From assembly GCF_000772045.1 (NCBI RefSeq), contig NZ_CP009754.1:2790001-2854000 (forward strand): 64,000 nt of DNA, read 5' to 3'. Source of the DNA: Streptomyces sp. CCM_MD2014. GTDB lineage: Bacteria > Actinomycetota > Actinomycetes > Streptomycetales > Streptomycetaceae. The position numbers and the translations under genes are program-made. Of this stretch, positions 17,143 to 30,062 are shown one piece after another. Within the stretch, counting starts at the first letter, position 1; the number at the start of each line of letters is the position of its first letter. Under the pieces are notes generated by a model. That model saw only the letters and a list, made by a program, of their open reading frames with translations. It had not been told where the DNA came from and made no database searches.

Positions 17143-19761
17143 TCACCGCATCAGCAGCCCCGCCGCCTCCACCAGGTCGCCCGAGGGCACCGCGACCAGA
17201 CCGGTCTCCACGCCGGAGGCCAGCAGCCGGTGCGCGGGCAGGACGCGGACCGTGTAGCCGAAGGGGCCGGTGCGGTCCAGGGCGAGCGGGCCCTCGTAGG
17301 CCCAGCGGCCCTCCAGATCCGGGCCGCCCACCGGCTTCAGCGGCACCTTCGCCGCGTCGGTGATCCGGTCCTCGGAGTCCACCCGGCCGGAGACCGCCTG
17401 CACCTCCACGTCCTCCGGCGCGAGGTCGCCGAGCTTGACCCGCACCCGCAGGGCGAGCGTGGTGCCGAGTTCGGCGCTTGCCGTGGCGGCGGACGTCTCC
17501 ACGTGGTCGACGCTCACCCCCGGCCAGGCCGCCCGCACCCGCGCCTTCCACTCGGCGAGCCCGCGCGCGGAGTCCGGGTCCATCGCGCGGTGCGCCTCCG
17601 CGGCGGGGGCGTAGAGCCGTTCGACGTACTCGCGGACCATGCGGCCGGCCAGCACCTTCGGGCCGAGCAGGCTGAGGGTCCTGCGGACCATCTCCAGCCA
17701 CCGGTCGGGCAGCCCGCTCGCGCCCCGCTCGTAGAAGCGCGGGGTGATCCGCTGCTCCAGCAGGTCGTAGAGGGCGTCGGCCTCTATGGCGTCGCGCCGG
17801 TCCGGGTCGGTGCCGACGCCGTCGGCGGTGGGGATCGCCCAGCCGAAGTCGGGCTGGTACCACTCGTCCCACCAGCCGTCGAGCACCGACAGGTTGAGGC
17901 AGCCGTTGAGCGCCGCCTTCATGCCGGAGGTGCCGCAGGCCTCCAGCGGCCGCAGCGGGTTGTTCAGCCAGATGTCGCAGCCGGGGTACAGCTTCTGCGC
18001 CATCGCCATGCCGTAGTCCGGCAGGAACACGATGCGGTGGCGCACCCGCGGGTCGTCGGCGAACCGCACCAGCTCCTGCACCAGCCGCTTGCCGCCGTCG
18101 TCCGCCGGGTGCGCCTTGCCCGCGACGACGATCTGGACCGGCCGCTCGGGATGCAGCAGCAGCTCGGTCAGCCGCTCCCGGTCGCGCAGCATCAGCGTGA
18201 GCCGCTTGTACGACGGGACGCGCCGCGCGAAGCCGATGGTGAGCACGTCCGGGTCGAGGGCGTCGTCGATCCAGCCCAGCTCGGCCGTCCCGGCACCGCG
18301 CTGCCGCCAGGAGGCGCGCAGCCGCTCGCGCACCTCCTCGACGAGCTGGGCGCGCAGGGTGCGGCGCAGCTCCCAGATGTCCTGGTCGGGGATGTCGGCG
18401 ACCGAGTCCCAGCGGTCCGAGCCGCCGACGGCCAGCGCGTCCTCGGCCCGCTGCACACCGATCTGCCGGGCCCCGAGCCGGAACACCTCGGGGGCCACCC
18501 AGGTCGGGGCGTGCACGCCGTTGGTGACGGAGGTGATGGGCACCTCCTCGGCGTCGAAGCCGGGCCACAGTCCGGCGAACATCCCCCGGCTGACCCCGCC
18601 GTGCAGCAGGGAGACGCCGTTGGCGCGCTGGGCGAGCCGCAGGCCCATCACGGCCATGTTGAAGAGGTTCGGCTCGCCGCCGGGGTAGGTCTCCATGCCG
18701 AGCCGCAGAACGCGTTCGACGTCGATGCGCGGGAGTTCGGCGTCGGGGCCGAAGTGGCGGGCGACCAGCTCGCGGTCGAAGCGGTCGATGCCGGCCGGGA
18801 CCGGGGTGTGGGTGGTGAAGACGGTCCCGGCCCGCACCGCCTCCAGGGCTGGACCGAACTCCAGGCCCTCGTCGCACAGTTCGGCGATGCGTTCCAGCCC
18901 GAGGAACCCGGCGTGCCCCTCGTTGGTGTGGAACACCTCCGGCGCGGCGTGGCCGGTGAGCCGGCAGTACGTGCGCACCGCCCGGACACCTCCTATGCCG
19001 AGCAGCATCTCCTGGAGGAGCCGGTGTTCGCTTCCGCCGCCGTAGAGCCGGTCGGTGACGCCCCGTTCGCCGGGGTCGTTCTCCTCGACGTCGGAGTCGA
19101 GCAGCAGCAGCGGCACCCGGCCGACCTGGGCCAGCCAGATGCGGGCCCGCAGCTCCCGGCCGCCGGGCAGCGCGAGCGCGACGTGCGCGGGGGTGCCGTC
19201 GCTCTCCTTGAGCGGCGCCAGCGGCAGCTCGTGGGGGTCGAGGACGGGGTAGTGCTCCTGCTGCCAGCCGTCCCGGGAGAGGGACTGCCGGAAGTAGCCG
19301 TGCCGGTAGAGCAGGCCCACGCCGACGAGCGGCACCCCCAGGTCGCTGGCCGCCTTGAGGTGGTCGCCGGCCAGGATGCCGAGGCCGCCGGAGTACTGGG
19401 GCAGCGCGGCGGTGATGCCGAACTCGGGCGAGAAGTAGGCGACGGCGGCGGGCAGTCGGCCCGGCTGGGCCTGGTACCAGCGGTCGCCGGTCATGTAGTG
19501 GTCGAGGTCGTCGGCCACCGCGGTCAGCCGGCGCCTGAAGCGCCGGTCCTCGGCCAGCTCCGCGAGGCGCGCGGGCCGCACGGTGCCGAGCAGCCGTACC
19601 GGGTCGCGGCCGGACGCGGTCCAGCACTCGGGGTCGACGGACTGGAAGAGGTCGCGGGTCTCCGGGTGCCAGGACCAGCGCAGATTGCGGGCCAGATCAC
19701 TGAGCGGCCGGAGGGGGTCGGGGAGTACGGGACGGACGGTCAGTCGACGGATCGCCTTCAC
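17143..19761 (-). CDS. glgP: Glycogen (alpha-1,4-glucan) phosphorylase GlgP
   Basis: 872 residues, the actinobacterial GT35 phosphorylase with an N-terminal DUF3417-type segment (PLSDLARNLRWSWHPETRDLF, about 17-37, within an N-terminal region to 130). It releases glucose-1-phosphate from glycogen and related glucans. The PLP lysine is K615 in GTSGMKAALNG; PDYGMAMAQKLYPGCDIWLNNP precedes it in two halves either side of the substrate site. GTG start at 19761 before KAIRRLTVRP is chosen because homology begins here; another GTG lies two codons upstream. Diverges from glgE across a 369-bp regulatory gap and supplies the degradative half of the local glycogen cluster. Confidence 0.93.
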   Translation of the reverse strand: MKAIRRLTVRPVLPDPLRPLSDLARNLRWSWHPETRDLFQSVDPECWTASGRDPVRLLGTVRPARLAELAEDRRFRRRLTAVADDLDHYMTGDRWYQAQPGRLPAAVAYFSPEFGITAALPQYSGGLGILAGDHLKAASDLGVPLVGVGLLYRHGYFRQSLSRDGWQQEHYPVLDPHELPLAPLKESDGTPAHVALALPGGRELRARIWLAQVGRVPLLLLDSDVEENDPGERGVTDRLYGGGSEHRLLQEMLLGIGGVRAVRTYCRLTGHAAPEVFHTNEGHAGFLGLERIAELCDEGLEFGPALEAVRAGTVFTTHTPVPAGIDRFDRELVARHFGPDAELPRIDVERVLRLGMETYPGGEPNLFNMAVMGLRLAQRANGVSLLHGGVSRGMFAGLWPGFDAEEVPITSVTNGVHAPTWVAPEVFRLGARQIGVQRAEDALAVGGSDRWDSVADIPDQDIWELRRTLRAQLVEEVRERLRASWRQRGAGTAELGWIDDALDPDVLTIGFARRVPSYKRLTLMLRDRERLTELLLHPERPVQIVVAGKAHPADDGGKRLVQELVRFADDPRVRHRIVFLPDYGMAMAQKLYPGCDIWLNNPLRPLEACGTSGMKAALNGCLNLSVLDGWWDEWYQPDFGWAIPTADGVGTDPDRRDAIEADALYDLLEQRITPRFYERGASGLPDRWLEMVRRTLSLLGPKVLAGRMVREYVERLYAPAAEAHRAMDPDSARGLAEWKARVRAAWPGVSVDHVETSAATASAELGTTLALRVRVKLGDLAPEDVEVQAVSGRVDSEDRITDAAKVPLKPVGGPDLEGRWAYEGPLALDRTGPFGYTVRVLPAHRLLASGVETGLVAVPSGDLVEAAGLLMR

Positions 19762-20130
19762 CCTGACGACGTTACCGCGCGATGTGTCCCTTGTTGGGGC
19801 CTTCGCCCTGATGCGTCGGCCGGAAACCAACACGCACGGCGTGTCGATATGGCCGGATCTTTCCCCCTCGGCCTTCTTGTGGCGCTTCGGCCCGCGAGGA
19901 AAGCTGCACATGTCGCGACGCGCACTGATTGCGGGAGCGACATCCGGGAAAGCGACGGTCAGATCGCCGCGTGTGTCGTGTTGTCGACATACGCGCGAGT
20001 AGTTAACAAAGTGCCGGATTGCCCACCGGAAGAGTGTGGGAAGGCTCCTGCGGTACGCCCCGCACGCACCTCGCAGGACCCACCTCCCCAGAGTCATCCG
20101 CCCACCCAGTTGACGCGGACAGGAGCGGTC
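19762..20130. promoter_or_regulatory. Divergent glgP-glgE intergenic region
   Basis: 369 bp without a gene. It must carry promoters for glgP (leftward) and the glgE-treS operon (rightward). Less GC-rich than the surrounding genes. A possible rightward -10 element TAGTTA is at 20000-20005, inside AGTTAAC, but no convincing -35 was found; a TGTCGACA palindrome lies just before it. No operator could be assigned to a known regulator. Confidence 0.45.
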
Positions 20131-22190
20131 ATGCCCGCCACGCACCACTCGTCAGCATCCCCCGCATCCCCGGCTGCCGGCGCCTCCCCGGCGTCCTCTG
20201 CGGAGCCCCGCACCGTCGTCGGGCGCATCCCCGTCCTGGACATCCGTCCGGTCGTCCAGCGCGGGCGCAGGCCGGCCAAGGCCGTCACCGGCGAGTCGTT
20301 CGAGGTCTCCGCCACCGTGTTCCGGGAGGGGCACGACGCGGTGGCCGCCAACGTCGTCCTGAGAGATCCGCGGGGCCGGCCGGGTCCCTGGACGCCGATG
20401 CGGGAGCTGGCCCCGGGCACCGACCGCTGGGGCGCCACCGTCACCGCGGGCGAGACCGGACTGTGGTCGTACACCGTGGAGGCCTGGAGCGATCCGGTCA
20501 CCACGTGGCGGCACCACGCGCGGATCAAGATTCCGGCCGGGATGGACACCGACCTCGTGCTGGAGGAGGGCGCCCGGCTGTACGAGCGGGCCGCCGCCGA
20601 CGTGCCCGGGCGGGCGGACCGGCGTGCGCTGCTGGCCGCCGTCGACGCGCTGCGGGACGAGGACAGGCCGGCCGCGTCCAGGCTGGCGGCGGCGTTGACG
20701 CCGGAGGTGGACGCGGTCCTGGCCCGGCATCCGCTGCGGGACCTGGTCACCTCCTCCGAGCCCCTGCCGCTGCTGGTCGAGCGGGAACGCGCCCTCTACG
20801 GCGCCTGGTACGAGTTCTTCCCCCGCTCCGAAGGCACCCCCGACCGGCCCCACGGCACCTTCCGCACCGCCGTCCGACGCCTGCCCGCCATCGCCGCCAT
20901 GGGCTTCGACGTCGTCTACCTCCCCCCGATCCACCCCATCGGCACCACCCACCGCAAAGGCCGCAACAACACCCTGACCGCCACCGCCGACGACGTCGGC
21001 GTCCCCTGGGCCATCGGCTCCCCCGAAGGCGGCCACGACAGCGTCCACCCCGCCCTCGGCACCCTCGACGACTTCGACCACTTCGTCGCCGAAGCCGCCC
21101 GCCACGGTCTGGAGATCGCCCTCGACTTCGCCCTCCAGTGCTCCCCCGACCACCCCTGGGTCCACAAACACCCCGAGTGGTTCCACCACCGCCCCGACGG
21201 TTCGATCGCCCACGCCGAGAACCCGCCCAAGAAGTACCAGGACATCTACCCGATCGCCTTCGACACCGACCCCGACGGCCTCCACGCGGAAACGGTGCGC
21301 GTCCTGCGGCACTGGATGGACCACGGCGTGCGGATCTTCCGCGTCGACAACCCCCACACCAAACCCGTCGCCTTCTGGGAACGCGTCATCGCCGACATCA
21401 ACGCCGCCGACCCAGACGTCGTCTTCCTGGCCGAGGCCTTCACCCGCCCCGCGATGATGCACACCCTCGCCCAGATCGGCTTCCAGCAGTCCTACACCTA
21501 CTTCACCTGGCGCAACACCAAACAGGAACTGACGGAGTACCTCACCGAACTGACGGGGGACGCCGCCTCCTACATGCGGCCGAACTTCTTCGCCAACACC
21601 CCCGACATCCTCCACGCCTACCTCCAGCACGGCCACCGCCCCGCCTTCGAGGTCCGCGCCGTCCTCGCCGCCACCCTCTCCCCCGCCTGGGGCATCTACA
21701 GCGGCTACGAACTCTGCGAGAACACCCCCCTGCGCGACGGCAGCGAGGAATACCTCGACTCGGAGAAGTACCAGCTCAAACCCCGCGACTGGGCCCGCGC
21801 CGACCGCGAGGGCACCACCATCGCCCCCCTCATCACCCGCCTCAACACCATCCGGCGCGAGAACCCGGCGCTCCGCCAACTGCGCGATCTGCACTTCCAC
21901 ACGACGGACAAGGAGGAGGTGATCGCCTACTCGAAGCGGCAGGGGTCGAACACGGTTCTGGTGGTCGTGAACCTCGACCCCCGCCACACCCAGGAGGCGA
22001 CGGTCTCGTTGGACATGCCGCAACTCGGCCTGGACTGGCACGAGTCGGTGCCGGTCCGCGACGAGCTGACCGGCGAGACCTACCACTGGGGCAGGGCCAA
22101 CTATGTGCGCCTGGAGCCGGGCCGTTCGCCCGCGCACGTCTGCACGGTTCTGCGACCGTCCCACCCGCAGATCGGAGGGTCACCCACCAC

Positions 22191-22194
<4 letters not shown>
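20131..22194 (+). CDS. glgE: Alpha-1,4-glucan:maltose-1-phosphate maltosyltransferase GlgE
   Basis: 687 residues, GH13_3. GlgE transfers maltosyl units from maltose-1-phosphate to the non-reducing end of alpha-1,4-glucans. The N-terminal domain is followed by the (beta/alpha)8 barrel with [14 protein letters not shown], the GlgE-specific [14 protein letters not shown] segment, nucleophile D406 in [10 protein letters not shown] and acid/base E435 in FLAEAF; their 29-residue spacing equals that of characterised S. coelicolor GlgE (D394/E423). ATG 20131 has AGGAG 6 nt upstream. The first 30 residues are a Ser/Pro/Ala tail. Its ATGA overlap with treS couples both proteins. Confidence 0.96.
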
Positions 22195-23891
<1,697 letters not shown>

Positions 23892-23987
23892 ACACCGGCC
23901 CCGTCCCCGGGCGGCGCGGTTTCCACCGTTCCGCCCGGGGCACGCATCAGTAACCACCCCGAGTCTCCGGGGAAAGGACGCGACGCC

Positions 23988-25382
23988 ATGTCGGAAGCCG
24001 TCATACGCACCGTCTCGAGCCCGCCGGGTCTCCTGGCGTCCCTCGACCCACTGCTGCGGGAGTGGCTGCCGCGGCAGCGCTGGTTCGCCGGCAAGGGGCG
24101 TCCGGTGACCGGCTTCTCACTGGTCGCCGCGACCGAACTGCTGCCCGCCGACTCACGCCTCGGCCTCCACCACGTCCTGGTCCGCGCCCACCAGCAGCAC
24201 GCTCCGGCCGGGGGCTCGGCCCAGGAGCCCGGCGACTGCTACCAGCTCCTGATAGGCACCCGCGAGGCACTGCCGCCCCGGCTCGCGCCCGCGCTGATCG
24301 GCCATGTGACCGAGGGCCCGGCCGCCGGCCGCACCGCCTACGACGCCCTGTACGACACCCGCCCCGCCGAGGTGCTGCTGGAGGCGCTGCGCACGCGGGC
24401 CCGTATCGGGGGGCTCCGCTTCGAGGCACCGGACGACGACGCCATCCGCGCGGGGCTGGTGCCGCGGCTGATGACCGCCGAGCAGTCCAACTCGTCGGTC
24501 GTGTACGGAGATACGTTCATCCTGAAGGTGCTGCGCCGGATCGTTCCCGGTGTCAACCCCGACCTGGAGCTGCCGCTGGCCCTGGCCCGCGAGGGCTGCC
24601 CCCGGGTGCCGGCACCGGCCGGGTGGATGGTGGCGGACCTGGCCGGCCGGTCCTGGGTGCTGGGCGTGCTCCAGCCCTATCTGCAGGGCGCGACCGACGG
24701 CTGGGAGCTGGCGCTGCGCGAGCTGGCCAAGGGCGGGGACTTCGTCGCCGAGGCCCGGGCGCTCGGACGGGCCACCGCCGAGGTGCACACCGCGCTGGCC
24801 CGCGCGCTGCCGACCGTCACCCTCGGCCACGCCCGGGCGCGGCAGCTCGCCGAGGGCATGACCGGGCGGCTGGAGGAGGCCGCGCGGGCCGTGCCCCTGC
24901 TCCGGCCGTACGCGCCCGCGCTGCGGACCGCGTTCACGGCGCTGGCCGACCTGGCCGCCGAGGGCGGTACCTGGACCGCCCAGCGGGTCCACGGCGACCT
25001 GCACCTCGGCCAGTGCCTGCGCTCGCCCGACGGGGAGTGGTCGCTGATCGACTTCGAGGGCGAGCCCGCGAAGCCCCTGGCCGAGCGGCGGCTCCCGCAG
25101 CCGGCGGTGCGGGACGTCGCGGGGATGCTGCGCTCCTTCGACTACGCCGCGCACTCGGCCGACGTGCGCGTGCCGGGCTGGGCCGAGTCCTGCCGGGCCG
25201 CGTACTGCACCGGGTACGCGGAGGCCGCCGGCCACGACCCGCGCACCGACCCGGTGCTGCTGCGCGCCTACGAGACGGACAAGGCGGTCTACGAGGTCCT
25301 GTACGAAGCCCGGCACCGGCCCGACTGGCTCGAGGTGCCCCTGGCGGCGGTGCGCCGCCTGTCCGTGCCCGAACCCGCATGA
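23988..25382 (+). CDS. pep2: Maltokinase Pep2/Mak
   Basis: 464 residues. Phosphorylates maltose to maltose-1-phosphate, the donor used by GlgE. The N-lobe begins with [15 protein letters not shown], the cap typical of actinobacterial maltokinases, and the aminoglycoside-phosphotransferase-like C-lobe carries the catalytic loop [10 protein letters not shown] (H335, D337) and the metal-binding [11 protein letters not shown] (about D358). GGAAAGGAC precedes the ATG at 23988. Lies between treS and glgB with short gaps, so all four genes may be read from the glgE promoter, with a possible internal promoter in the 96 bp after treS. Confidence 0.94.
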   Translation: MSEAVIRTVSSPPGLLASLDPLLREWLPRQRWFAGKGRPVTGFSLVAATELLPADSRLGLHHVLVRAHQQHAPAGGSAQEPGDCYQLLIGTREALPPRLAPALIGHVTEGPAAGRTAYDALYDTRPAEVLLEALRTRARIGGLRFEAPDDDAIRAGLVPRLMTAEQSNSSVVYGDTFILKVLRRIVPGVNPDLELPLALAREGCPRVPAPAGWMVADLAGRSWVLGVLQPYLQGATDGWELALRELAKGGDFVAEARALGRATAEVHTALARALPTVTLGHARARQLAEGMTGRLEEAARAVPLLRPYAPALRTAFTALADLAAEGGTWTAQRVHGDLHLGQCLRSPDGEWSLIDFEGEPAKPLAERRLPQPAVRDVAGMLRSFDYAAHSADVRVPGWAESCRAAYCTGYAEAAGHDPRTDPVLLRAYETDKAVYEVLYEARHRPDWLEVPLAAVRRLSVPEPA

Positions 25383-25422
25383 CGCCCCCGCCCGCTCCCG
25401 TCCCGCCCAGGAGGCTCCTCCC

Positions 25423-27780
25423 GTGACCCCCCGCCCCTCGTCCAGCGGCCCCGACCCGAAGAAGACGACCGGGAAGAAGAAGACGGCCGGTTCCGGTTCT
25501 GGTTCCGGTTCCGGGAAGAGGCCCGCCAAGGCCGCCGCGAAGAAGAAGGCGCCCCGGAAGGTGACCGCCGGTTCGCCCGGGACGGCCGTCGCCGGCTCCC
25601 CCGCCCTGGACGCCGCCGACCGGGAGCGGCTGCTCGCCGGCACGCACCACGATCCGCACGCGGTGCTCGGCGCCCACCGGGTGCCCGGCGGGGTCGCGTT
25701 CCGGGCGCTGCGGCCGTACGCCCGTGCGGTGACCGTGCTCGCCGGGGAGCTGCGGGTCGAGCTGCACGACGACGGGGACGGGTTCTTCTCCGGCCTCGTG
25801 CCGCTGGAGGAGGTCCCGGCCCACCGGCTCCTGGTGGCGTACGACGGGACGGAGCAGGAGGTCGAGGACCCGTACCGCTTCCTGCCCACCCTGGGCGAGC
25901 TGGACCTGCACCTGATCGGCGAGGGCCGGCACGAGCAGCTGTGGCGGGCGCTCGGCGCGCACCCGACGACACACGACGGGGTGGCGGGCACCCGGTTCGC
26001 GGTGTGGGCGCCGAACGCCCGCGGGGTCCGGGTGGCCGGCGGCTTCAACTTCTGGGACGGCACCGGACACCCGATGCGCTCCCTCGGCTCGACGGGGGTG
26101 TGGGAGCTGTTCCTGCCCGGTGTCGGGGCGGGCGAGCTGTACAAGTTCGAGATCACCCGGCCCGACGGTTCGCGCACCTTCCGCGCCGATCCGCTGGCCC
26201 GCCGTACGGAGGTGCCGCCCGCCACGTCCTCCGTCGTGCACGCCTCGGACTACACCTGGGGCGACGCGGAGTGGCTGGCCCACCGCGCGGACGCGCCCGC
26301 GCACGAGGCGCCGATGTCGGTGTACGAGGTCCACCTGCCCTCCTGGCGCCCCGGGCTGACCTACCGCGAGCTGGCGGAGCAGCTCCCGGCCTACGTCTCC
26401 GACCTGGGCTTCACCCACGTCGAGCTGATGCCGGTCGCCGAACACCCCTTCGGCGGCTCCTGGGGGTACCAGGTCACCGGTTTCTACGCGCCCACGGCCC
26501 GGCTCGGCGACCCGGACGACTTCAAGTACCTGGTGGACCGGCTGCACCGGGCCGGCATCGGCGTGCTGATGGACTGGGTGCCGGCGCACTTCCCGCGCGA
26601 CGACTGGGCGCTCGCCGAGTTCGACGGGCGCCCGCTGTACGAGCACTCCGACCCGCTGCGGGCGGCGCATCCGGACTGGGGGACGCTGGAGTTCGACTTC
26701 GGCCGCCGGGAAGTGCGCAACTTCCTGGTCGCCAACGCCGTGTACTGGTGCGAGGAGTTCCACATCGACGGGCTGCGGGTGGACGCGGTCGCCTCGATGC
26801 TCTACCTGGACTACTCGCGCGAGCCGGGCCAGTGGACGCCGAACGAGCACGGCGGCCGGGAGAACCTGGACGCGGTGGCCTTCCTCCAGGAGATGAACGC
26901 CACCCTGTACCGGCGGGTGCCCGGCGTCGTGACGATCGCGGAGGAGTCGACGGCCTGGGACGGGGTCACGCGGGCCACTCACCACAAGGGCCCGAGCGGC
27001 TTCGGCGGGCTGGGCTTCGGGCTGAAGTGGAACATGGGCTGGATGCACGACTCGCTGGAGTACATGAGCCACGATCCCGTGCACCGCAAGTACCACCACG
27101 GGGAGCTGACCTTCTCCATGGTGTACGCCTACAGCGAGAACTACGTGCTGCCGATTTCGCACGACGAGGTGGTGCACGGCAAGAAGTCGCTGGTCTCGAA
27201 GATGCCCGGCGACTGGTGGCAGCAGCGGGCGAACGAGCGGGCGTACCTGGGCTGGATGTGGGCCCACCCCGGCAAGCAACTGCTGTTCATGGGCCAGGAG
27301 TTCGCCCAGGGCGCCGAGTGGTCGGAGGCGCACGGCCCCGACTGGTGGCTGCTCGACCCGGAGTACGGCGCGGCGGCGGACCACCGGGGCGTGCGCGACC
27401 TGGTCCGGGACCTGAACACCGTCTACCGGGCCACGCCCGCGCTGTGGCGGCGCGACACCCACCCCTCCGGGTTCGCGTGGGTGGTCGGCGACGCGGCCGA
27501 GGACAACGTCCTGGCGTTCCTGCGCCTCGACGCCGACGGCACCCCGCTGCTCGCGGTGTCCAACTTCGCCCCGGTGGTCCGCTCCGACTACCGCCTCGGC
27601 GTCCCCGACGAGGTCCCGGCCTGGCACGAGGTGCTCAACACCGACGCCGCCCGGTACGGCGGCGGCGACGTGGTCACCCCGCACCCGGTCAAGCCGGAGG
27701 CACGGGGGTGGCACGGCCGGCCGGCGAGCATCCGGCTGACCCTGCCGCCCCTGGCGACGGTGTGGCTGCGTCCGGCCTGA
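25423..27780 (+). CDS. glgB: 1,4-alpha-glucan branching enzyme GlgB
   Basis: 785 residues, GH13_9, introducing alpha-1,6 branches into the glucan made by GlgE. After a 55-residue Lys/Ala/Gly/Ser-rich tail (encoded partly by a GGTTCC repeat at 25490-25513) come an N-terminal beta domain, a CBM48 module ([21 protein letters not shown]) and the catalytic barrel with [19 protein letters not shown], nucleophile D454 in LRVDAVASM, acid/base E507 in TIAEES and [14 protein letters not shown] start with AGGAGG 8 nt upstream. The basic tail is longer than in enterobacterial GlgB. Its stop is only 3 nt from the stop of the convergent helD-like gene. Confidence 0.95.
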   Translation: MTPRPSSSGPDPKKTTGKKKTAGSGSGSGSGKRPAKAAAKKKAPRKVTAGSPGTAVAGSPALDAADRERLLAGTHHDPHAVLGAHRVPGGVAFRALRPYARAVTVLAGELRVELHDDGDGFFSGLVPLEEVPAHRLLVAYDGTEQEVEDPYRFLPTLGELDLHLIGEGRHEQLWRALGAHPTTHDGVAGTRFAVWAPNARGVRVAGGFNFWDGTGHPMRSLGSTGVWELFLPGVGAGELYKFEITRPDGSRTFRADPLARRTEVPPATSSVVHASDYTWGDAEWLAHRADAPAHEAPMSVYEVHLPSWRPGLTYRELAEQLPAYVSDLGFTHVELMPVAEHPFGGSWGYQVTGFYAPTARLGDPDDFKYLVDRLHRAGIGVLMDWVPAHFPRDDWALAEFDGRPLYEHSDPLRAAHPDWGTLEFDFGRREVRNFLVANAVYWCEEFHIDGLRVDAVASMLYLDYSREPGQWTPNEHGGRENLDAVAFLQEMNATLYRRVPGVVTIAEESTAWDGVTRATHHKGPSGFGGLGFGLKWNMGWMHDSLEYMSHDPVHRKYHHGELTFSMVYAYSENYVLPISHDEVVHGKKSLVSKMPGDWWQQRANERAYLGWMWAHPGKQLLFMGQEFAQGAEWSEAHGPDWWLLDPEYGAAADHRGVRDLVRDLNTVYRATPALWRRDTHPSGFAWVVGDAAEDNVLAFLRLDADGTPLLAVSNFAPVVRSDYRLGVPDEVPAWHEVLNTDAARYGGGDVVTPHPVKPEARGWHGRPASIRLTLPPLATVWLRPA

Positions 27781-27783
27781 GCG

Positions 27784-30051
27784 TCACCCGGCGTCGGCCA
27801 GCCCCTTCGGCAGCGGCTCGCTGTGCAGGACGCCGAGGTGCTGGGTGGCGCGGGTGAGGGCGACGTACAGGTCGCTGGTGCCGTAGCGGCCGGGCTCGAC
27901 GACCAGGACGGAGTCGAACTCCAGGCCCTTGGACTGGCGCGGGTCGAGCAGGACGACCCGGTGGGTGAGGTCCGGCTCGGCGCCCGCGGTCACGCCGTCG
28001 AGCCGGGGCGCGAGCACCCGGTGCAGCTCGCGCGGGGCGATGACCGCGAGGCGGCCCTCCTCGGGGGTCAGTTCGCGGGCGGCCTCGGCGACGGCGGCCG
28101 GGAGGTCGCCGGTGGCGCGGATCCAGGGCCGTACGCCCGTGGACCGAACCGAACTCGGCGGGGTGAAGGACGGATCCTCGGCCCGGACCACGGCCGCCGC
28201 GAGGTCCATGATCTCGGCGGGGGTGCGGTAGTTGACCCCGAGCCGGGTGTGCTCCCAGCGGTCCTCGACGTACGGGGCGAGGATCTTCGACCAGGAGCCG
28301 ACGCCGGCCGCCTCGGCGGTCTGCGCCGGGTCGCCGACCAGGGTCATCGAGCGGGTCGGGCAGCGGCGCATCAGCAGCCGCCAGGCCATCGGCGACAACT
28401 CCTGCGCCTCGTCCACGATGATGTGCCCGAACGCCCAGGTGCGGTCGGCCGCGGCGCGTTCGGCGGCGCTGCGGTGGTCGTCCTCCTCCTGGCGCTCGGC
28501 GAACCGCTCGGCGTCGATGATGTCGTGCGCCGACAGGACCTCGGCGTCCTCCTCGTCCTTGTCCTCGAACTCGTAGGTCCGGGAGGCGTACGACACGTCG
28601 AGCACGCCCTGGGCGTAGGCGATCTGCTGCTCCCGCTCGCGTTCGGCCCGGGTGCGGGCCACCCGGTCGTCCACGCCGAGCAGTTCGGCCGCCTCGTCCA
28701 GCAGGGGCACGTCGGCGACGGTCCAGCGCCGGGTGACCGGGCGGCGGACGGCGGCGGCGTCCTCGGCGGGGAGGAAGTCCTCGGGGGCGGCGAGGAAGTC
28801 GGCGACCAGGCGGTGCGGGGTGAGCCGGGGCCAGAGCCGGTCGATGGCGGACCAGACCTCGGGGTTCTCGGCGAGTTCGTCGCGGATCTGGGTGATGTCG
28901 CTGGGGTCGAGGAGGTTGGTGCCGTCGTAGGGGTCGGTGCCGATGCGTTCGGCGACCATGTCGGTGAGGGTGTTGAGGATGTGGCCCTCGAAGTGCTCGC
29001 GCGCCGCGTTGTGCGGGAGTTTCGCGGCGCGGGTGCGCTCGCGGGCGACCCTGACCAGGTCGTCGTCGAGCATGAGGATCTCGCGGTCGTGCTCGATCGC
29101 GATCACCGGGTCGGGCAGCGCCTGCCGCTCGCGGACCACCTCGGCGAGCACGTCGGCCATGTCGGCCCGGCCCTTCACGGCCGCCGCCTCCGGGGTGTCC
29201 GTCGCCGTGGCCTTCACGCCGGGGAACAGCTCGCCGACGGTGGAGAGGAGGACGCCGGTCTCGCCCAGCGAGGGCAGCACCTCGCCGATGTAGCCGAGGA
29301 AGGCCGGGTTGGGGCCGACGATGAGGACGGCGCGCTTGGCGAGCAGTTCGCGGTGCTCGTAGAGGAGGTAGGCGGCGCGGTGCAGGGCGACGGCGGTCTT
29401 GCCGGTGCCGGGGCCGCCCTCGACGACGAGGACCCCGCGGTGCGGGGCGCGGATGATGCGGTCCTGGTCGGCCTGGATGGTCTGCACGATGTCGCCCATG
29501 CGGCCGGTGCGCGCGGAGTTGAGCGCGGCGAGCAGCACGGCGTCGCCGGAGGGGTCCTCGTGGCCGGTACGGGTCTCGTCGCCGAGGTCGAGGATCTCGT
29601 CGTGCAGCGCGGTGACCGTGCGGCCCTCGCTGGTGATGTGCCGGCGGCGGCGCAGTCCCATCGGGGTGTGGCCGGTGGCCAGGTAGAAGGGGCGGGCGAC
29701 ACCGGCCCGCCAGTCGATGAGCACGGGGGTGCGTTCGGCGTCGTCGGCGCGCAGGCCGATGCGGCCGATGTGGTGGCCCTCCCCGGAGGTGAGGTCGATC
29801 CGGCCGAAGCACAGGGAGCCGTCCACCGCGTTGAGCGCGGCGAGCAGCCCGGAGCGCTCCGCGACCAGGATGTCCCGTTCCAGCCGGGCCTGCTGGGGGG
29901 TGTTGCCCTGCGCGAGCGCCTCGGTCACCGAGACCTCGGCGTCGCCGCGCAGCGCGTCCACGCGCGCGTACAGCCCGTCGATGAATTCCTGCTCGTGCCG
30001 CAATTCATCGTCCGGAAATTCGGTGTTTGACAATTCCACTCCCGGCCGCAT
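27784..30051 (-). CDS. HelD-like UvrD/Rep-superfamily ATPase (RNA polymerase-associated)
   Basis: 755 residues. Walker A GGPGTGKT (K218), Walker B with IIVDEAQELSPM and the helicase-like motifs VGDPAQT, LGVNYRTP and YVALTRAT identify superfamily 1. The long N-terminal coiled-coil arm (ELRHEQEFIDGLYARVDALR), the insertion between motifs I and II and the absence of a nuclease domain match HelD, which removes or recycles RNA polymerase from DNA; some Streptomyces homologues give rifamycin tolerance, but I see no rifamycin-associated element here. ATG 30051 has AGGGA 6 nt upstream; a TTG at 30033 (LSNTEF) with GGGAG is an alternative. The start codon lies inside a strong promoter on the opposite strand. 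Confidence 0.88.
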   Translation of the reverse strand: MRPGVELSNTEFPDDELRHEQEFIDGLYARVDALRGDAEVSVTEALAQGNTPQQARLERDILVAERSGLLAALNAVDGSLCFGRIDLTSGEGHHIGRIGLRADDAERTPVLIDWRAGVARPFYLATGHTPMGLRRRRHITSEGRTVTALHDEILDLGDETRTGHEDPSGDAVLLAALNSARTGRMGDIVQTIQADQDRIIRAPHRGVLVVEGGPGTGKTAVALHRAAYLLYEHRELLAKRAVLIVGPNPAFLGYIGEVLPSLGETGVLLSTVGELFPGVKATATDTPEAAAVKGRADMADVLAEVVRERQALPDPVIAIEHDREILMLDDDLVRVARERTRAAKLPHNAAREHFEGHILNTLTDMVAERIGTDPYDGTNLLDPSDITQIRDELAENPEVWSAIDRLWPRLTPHRLVADFLAAPEDFLPAEDAAAVRRPVTRRWTVADVPLLDEAAELLGVDDRVARTRAEREREQQIAYAQGVLDVSYASRTYEFEDKDEEDAEVLSAHDIIDAERFAERQEEDDHRSAAERAAADRTWAFGHIIVDEAQELSPMAWRLLMRRCPTRSMTLVGDPAQTAEAAGVGSWSKILAPYVEDRWEHTRLGVNYRTPAEIMDLAAAVVRAEDPSFTPPSSVRSTGVRPWIRATGDLPAAVAEAARELTPEEGRLAVIAPRELHRVLAPRLDGVTAGAEPDLTHRVVLLDPRQSKGLEFDSVLVVEPGRYGTSDLYVALTRATQHLGVLHSEPLPKGLADAG

Positions 30052-30056
30052 ATACT
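30027..30056 (+). promoter_or_regulatory. Near-consensus vegetative promoter for the predicted small RNA
   Basis: TTGACA at 30027-30032, an 18-bp spacer and TATACT at 30051-30056 on the + strand: only one base off the sigma70/HrdB consensus, which is rare in Streptomyces DNA. It points away from helD and towards a terminator 95 bp downstream. The helD ATG overlaps the -10 box on the other strand, so the two transcripts may interfere. Confidence 0.75.
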
Positions 30057-30062
30057 GTCCCT